Positions 63,245 to 64,000 of a DNA stretch of 64,000 nucleotides are shown in pieces. Numbering within the stretch: position 1 is the stretch's first letter; the number at the start of each line of letters is the position of its first letter. Source of the DNA: Segatella copri (GTDB lineage: Bacteria; Bacteroidota; Bacteroidia; Bacteroidales; Bacteroidaceae); assembly GCF_019127135.1 (NCBI RefSeq), contig NZ_JAHOEA010000005.1, positions 36,259 to 100,258 on the forward strand, given 5' to 3'. The notes under the pieces are model-generated. The model was not told the DNA's origin and did no database searches. It saw only the letters and a program-made list of their open reading frames with translations. The translations under genes and the position numbers were made by a program.

Positions 63245-63580
63245 TTAAATACCGTCATCTGGGTGCTGTCGGTACAATGCCGACTCATAGAGGTCAACCC
63301 AGTAGCTCAGACGGGAAGCCCAAAGGTCGTATTTGGTCTGAAGCCTGGAAATACGTGCCTCCTCTCGCTCCAGTTCTCTGAGGTATCTGCCGACAATGCG
63401 GTGGGAGACTGGATTAACACAGTATCTCGACTGAATCTTGGCGTACTCCACTAGCTTGTACAGCTCAACACGTATTCTATCAAGCTCCCACCAACGTTCA
63501 TTGAGCGCATCGCGAATGCGACGACGTCTGAAATATAGCAAGATAACGTCTCTCTTGACTTTCTTCTTATTCTTTTTCAT
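63245..63580 (-). CDS. Small basic coiled-coil phage protein
   Basis: This 111-residue protein is read from the ATG at 63580 (MKKNKKKVKRDVILLYFRRR), two bases after the stop of the preceding gene; an earlier ATG at 63607 would overlap that gene. It is very basic at the N-terminus and helical throughout (IRDALNERWWELDRIRVELY, RYLRELEREEARISRLQTKY). No domain is recognised. Such proteins often bind DNA or act in packaging; no claim is made. Confidence 0.55.
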   Translation of the reverse strand: MKKNKKKVKRDVILLYFRRRRIRDALNERWWELDRIRVELYKLVEYAKIQSRYCVNPVSHRIVGRYLRELEREEARISRLQTKYDLWASRLSYWVDLYESALYRQHPDDGI

Positions 63581-63582
63581 GC

Positions 63583-63879
63583 CTAATCTTTGTTTATGGT
63601 TTTCCACATGGCTAGAGTCATCTTGTATGGCTCAACCTCTTTAGCTCCATACCTAAGAGCATAATAGCGATGATCATACCATCGGATAATAGTCTGCTCG
63701 TGTGGCGCATCATCGATGAAAACAACAGAACCCATTGTATTGTATCTTCTCTGAAATTTGATTTCCACCTTATGGGCGTTCATCTGCCTGCCTTCAATAG
63801 CGAAGAACTTGCACCTGATGATATCCTTGGCTGTCAGCTTAGCTGTGCGTCTTCTGCGGTTTCTACTTTTCTTCATCAT
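63583..63879 (-). CDS. Small basic phage protein of unknown function
   Basis: This 98-residue protein has a strongly basic N-terminus (MMKKSRNRRRRTAKLTAKDI) and a compact C-terminal part (VVFIDDAPHEQTIIRWYDHR). GGAGG lies 5 bp before the ATG, a rather good ribosome site for this phylum. A second ATG follows at once. It starts one base after the stop of an open frame that runs out of the window. Role unknown. Confidence 0.55.
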   Translation of the reverse strand: MMKKSRNRRRRTAKLTAKDIIRCKFFAIEGRQMNAHKVEIKFQRRYNTMGSVVFIDDAPHEQTIIRWYDHRYYALRYGAKEVEPYKMTLAMWKTINKD

Positions 63880-64000
63880 TCACTCCTCCTTTCTTGTCTT
63901 TGGTCCAGCCTGGGTGCAGGAGTCCTTCTTCTGCTCCCGAAAGTACCCCCCCAGCCCGTCCGAGAACGGCCGTTTTGGGGTGTATCACATAGGGTAGAAC
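63880..64000 (-). CDS. C-terminal end of a gene leaving the window
   Basis: On the - strand the frame is open from the window edge to a TGA at 63882-63880, giving 39 residues including HPKTAVLGRAGGYFREQKKD. The stop lies directly before the ATG of the next gene, as in the rest of this tightly packed cluster. It is too short to identify and could be chance. Confidence 0.35.

Overview
The window is chromosomal DNA of a Bacteroidota gut or oral bacterium, most likely Prevotellaceae (Prevotella/Segatella-like). The basis is SusC/SusD pairs, TAnnTTTG-type -7 promoter boxes with an upstream TTG, short lipoprotein signals ending in a Cys followed by Ser/Asp runs, and secreted proteins ending in GVYI..GK.KVVIK. 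The species assignment is inference.

Layout. (1) 1-4.3 kb, + strand: the end of a SusC gene and a large SusD gene. (2) 4.4-19.5 kb, - strand: one long operon, SusC-SusD, two lipoproteins with Ig-like folds, two leucine-rich-repeat lipoproteins, a subtilisin-type (S8) protease, a DUF1573-type protein and a small lipocalin-like lipoprotein. The set looks built for binding, cutting and importing protein or peptide rather than glycan. (3) 19.9-22.4 kb, + strand: a secreted protein of repeated beta domains with its own promoter and terminator. (4) 22.5-35.2 kb, - strand: a pectic beta-1,4-galactan utilisation locus (SusC, SusD, SusE-like, GH53 endo-galactanase, GH2 beta-galactosidase) beside a membrane regulator that resembles a hybrid two-component sensor but lacks the kinase and receiver domains. 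(5) 35.4-38.1 kb, - strand: a two-gene unit with a PL1 pectate lyase. (6) 38.3-38.6 kb: tRNA-Phe(GAA) and tRNA-Pro(CGG).

(7) 38.6 kb to the end: a prophage entered beside tRNA-Pro. A + strand tyrosine integrase is followed by about 24 kb of - strand genes. In transcription order these are small early genes, a 354-residue protein, portal, head-tail/tail proteins, tail-fibre-like proteins, a diversity-generating retroelement (DGR), holin-like protein, amidase, spanin-like protein, tape measure and a tail-tip-like protein. Capsid and terminase genes are not recognisable here and probably lie beyond 64 kb.

The most notable system is the DGR at 47.9-51.9 kb. Its 121-bp template repeat (TR, 50153-50273) and variable repeat (VR, 50547-50667) differ at 13 positions. 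All 13 are template adenines on the coding strand, and all 98 non-adenine positions are identical. VR forms the C-terminus of a 474-residue C-type-lectin/FGE-like protein at the end of the tail-fibre cluster. The reverse transcriptase gene is interrupted by a run of seven G immediately followed by a stop. A -1 shift on that run gives one continuous 535-residue RT, so DGR activity may depend on ribosomal frameshifting or on a tract-length switch. A terminator and a promoter lie between VR and TR, so TR and RT appear to be transcribed apart from the structural genes.
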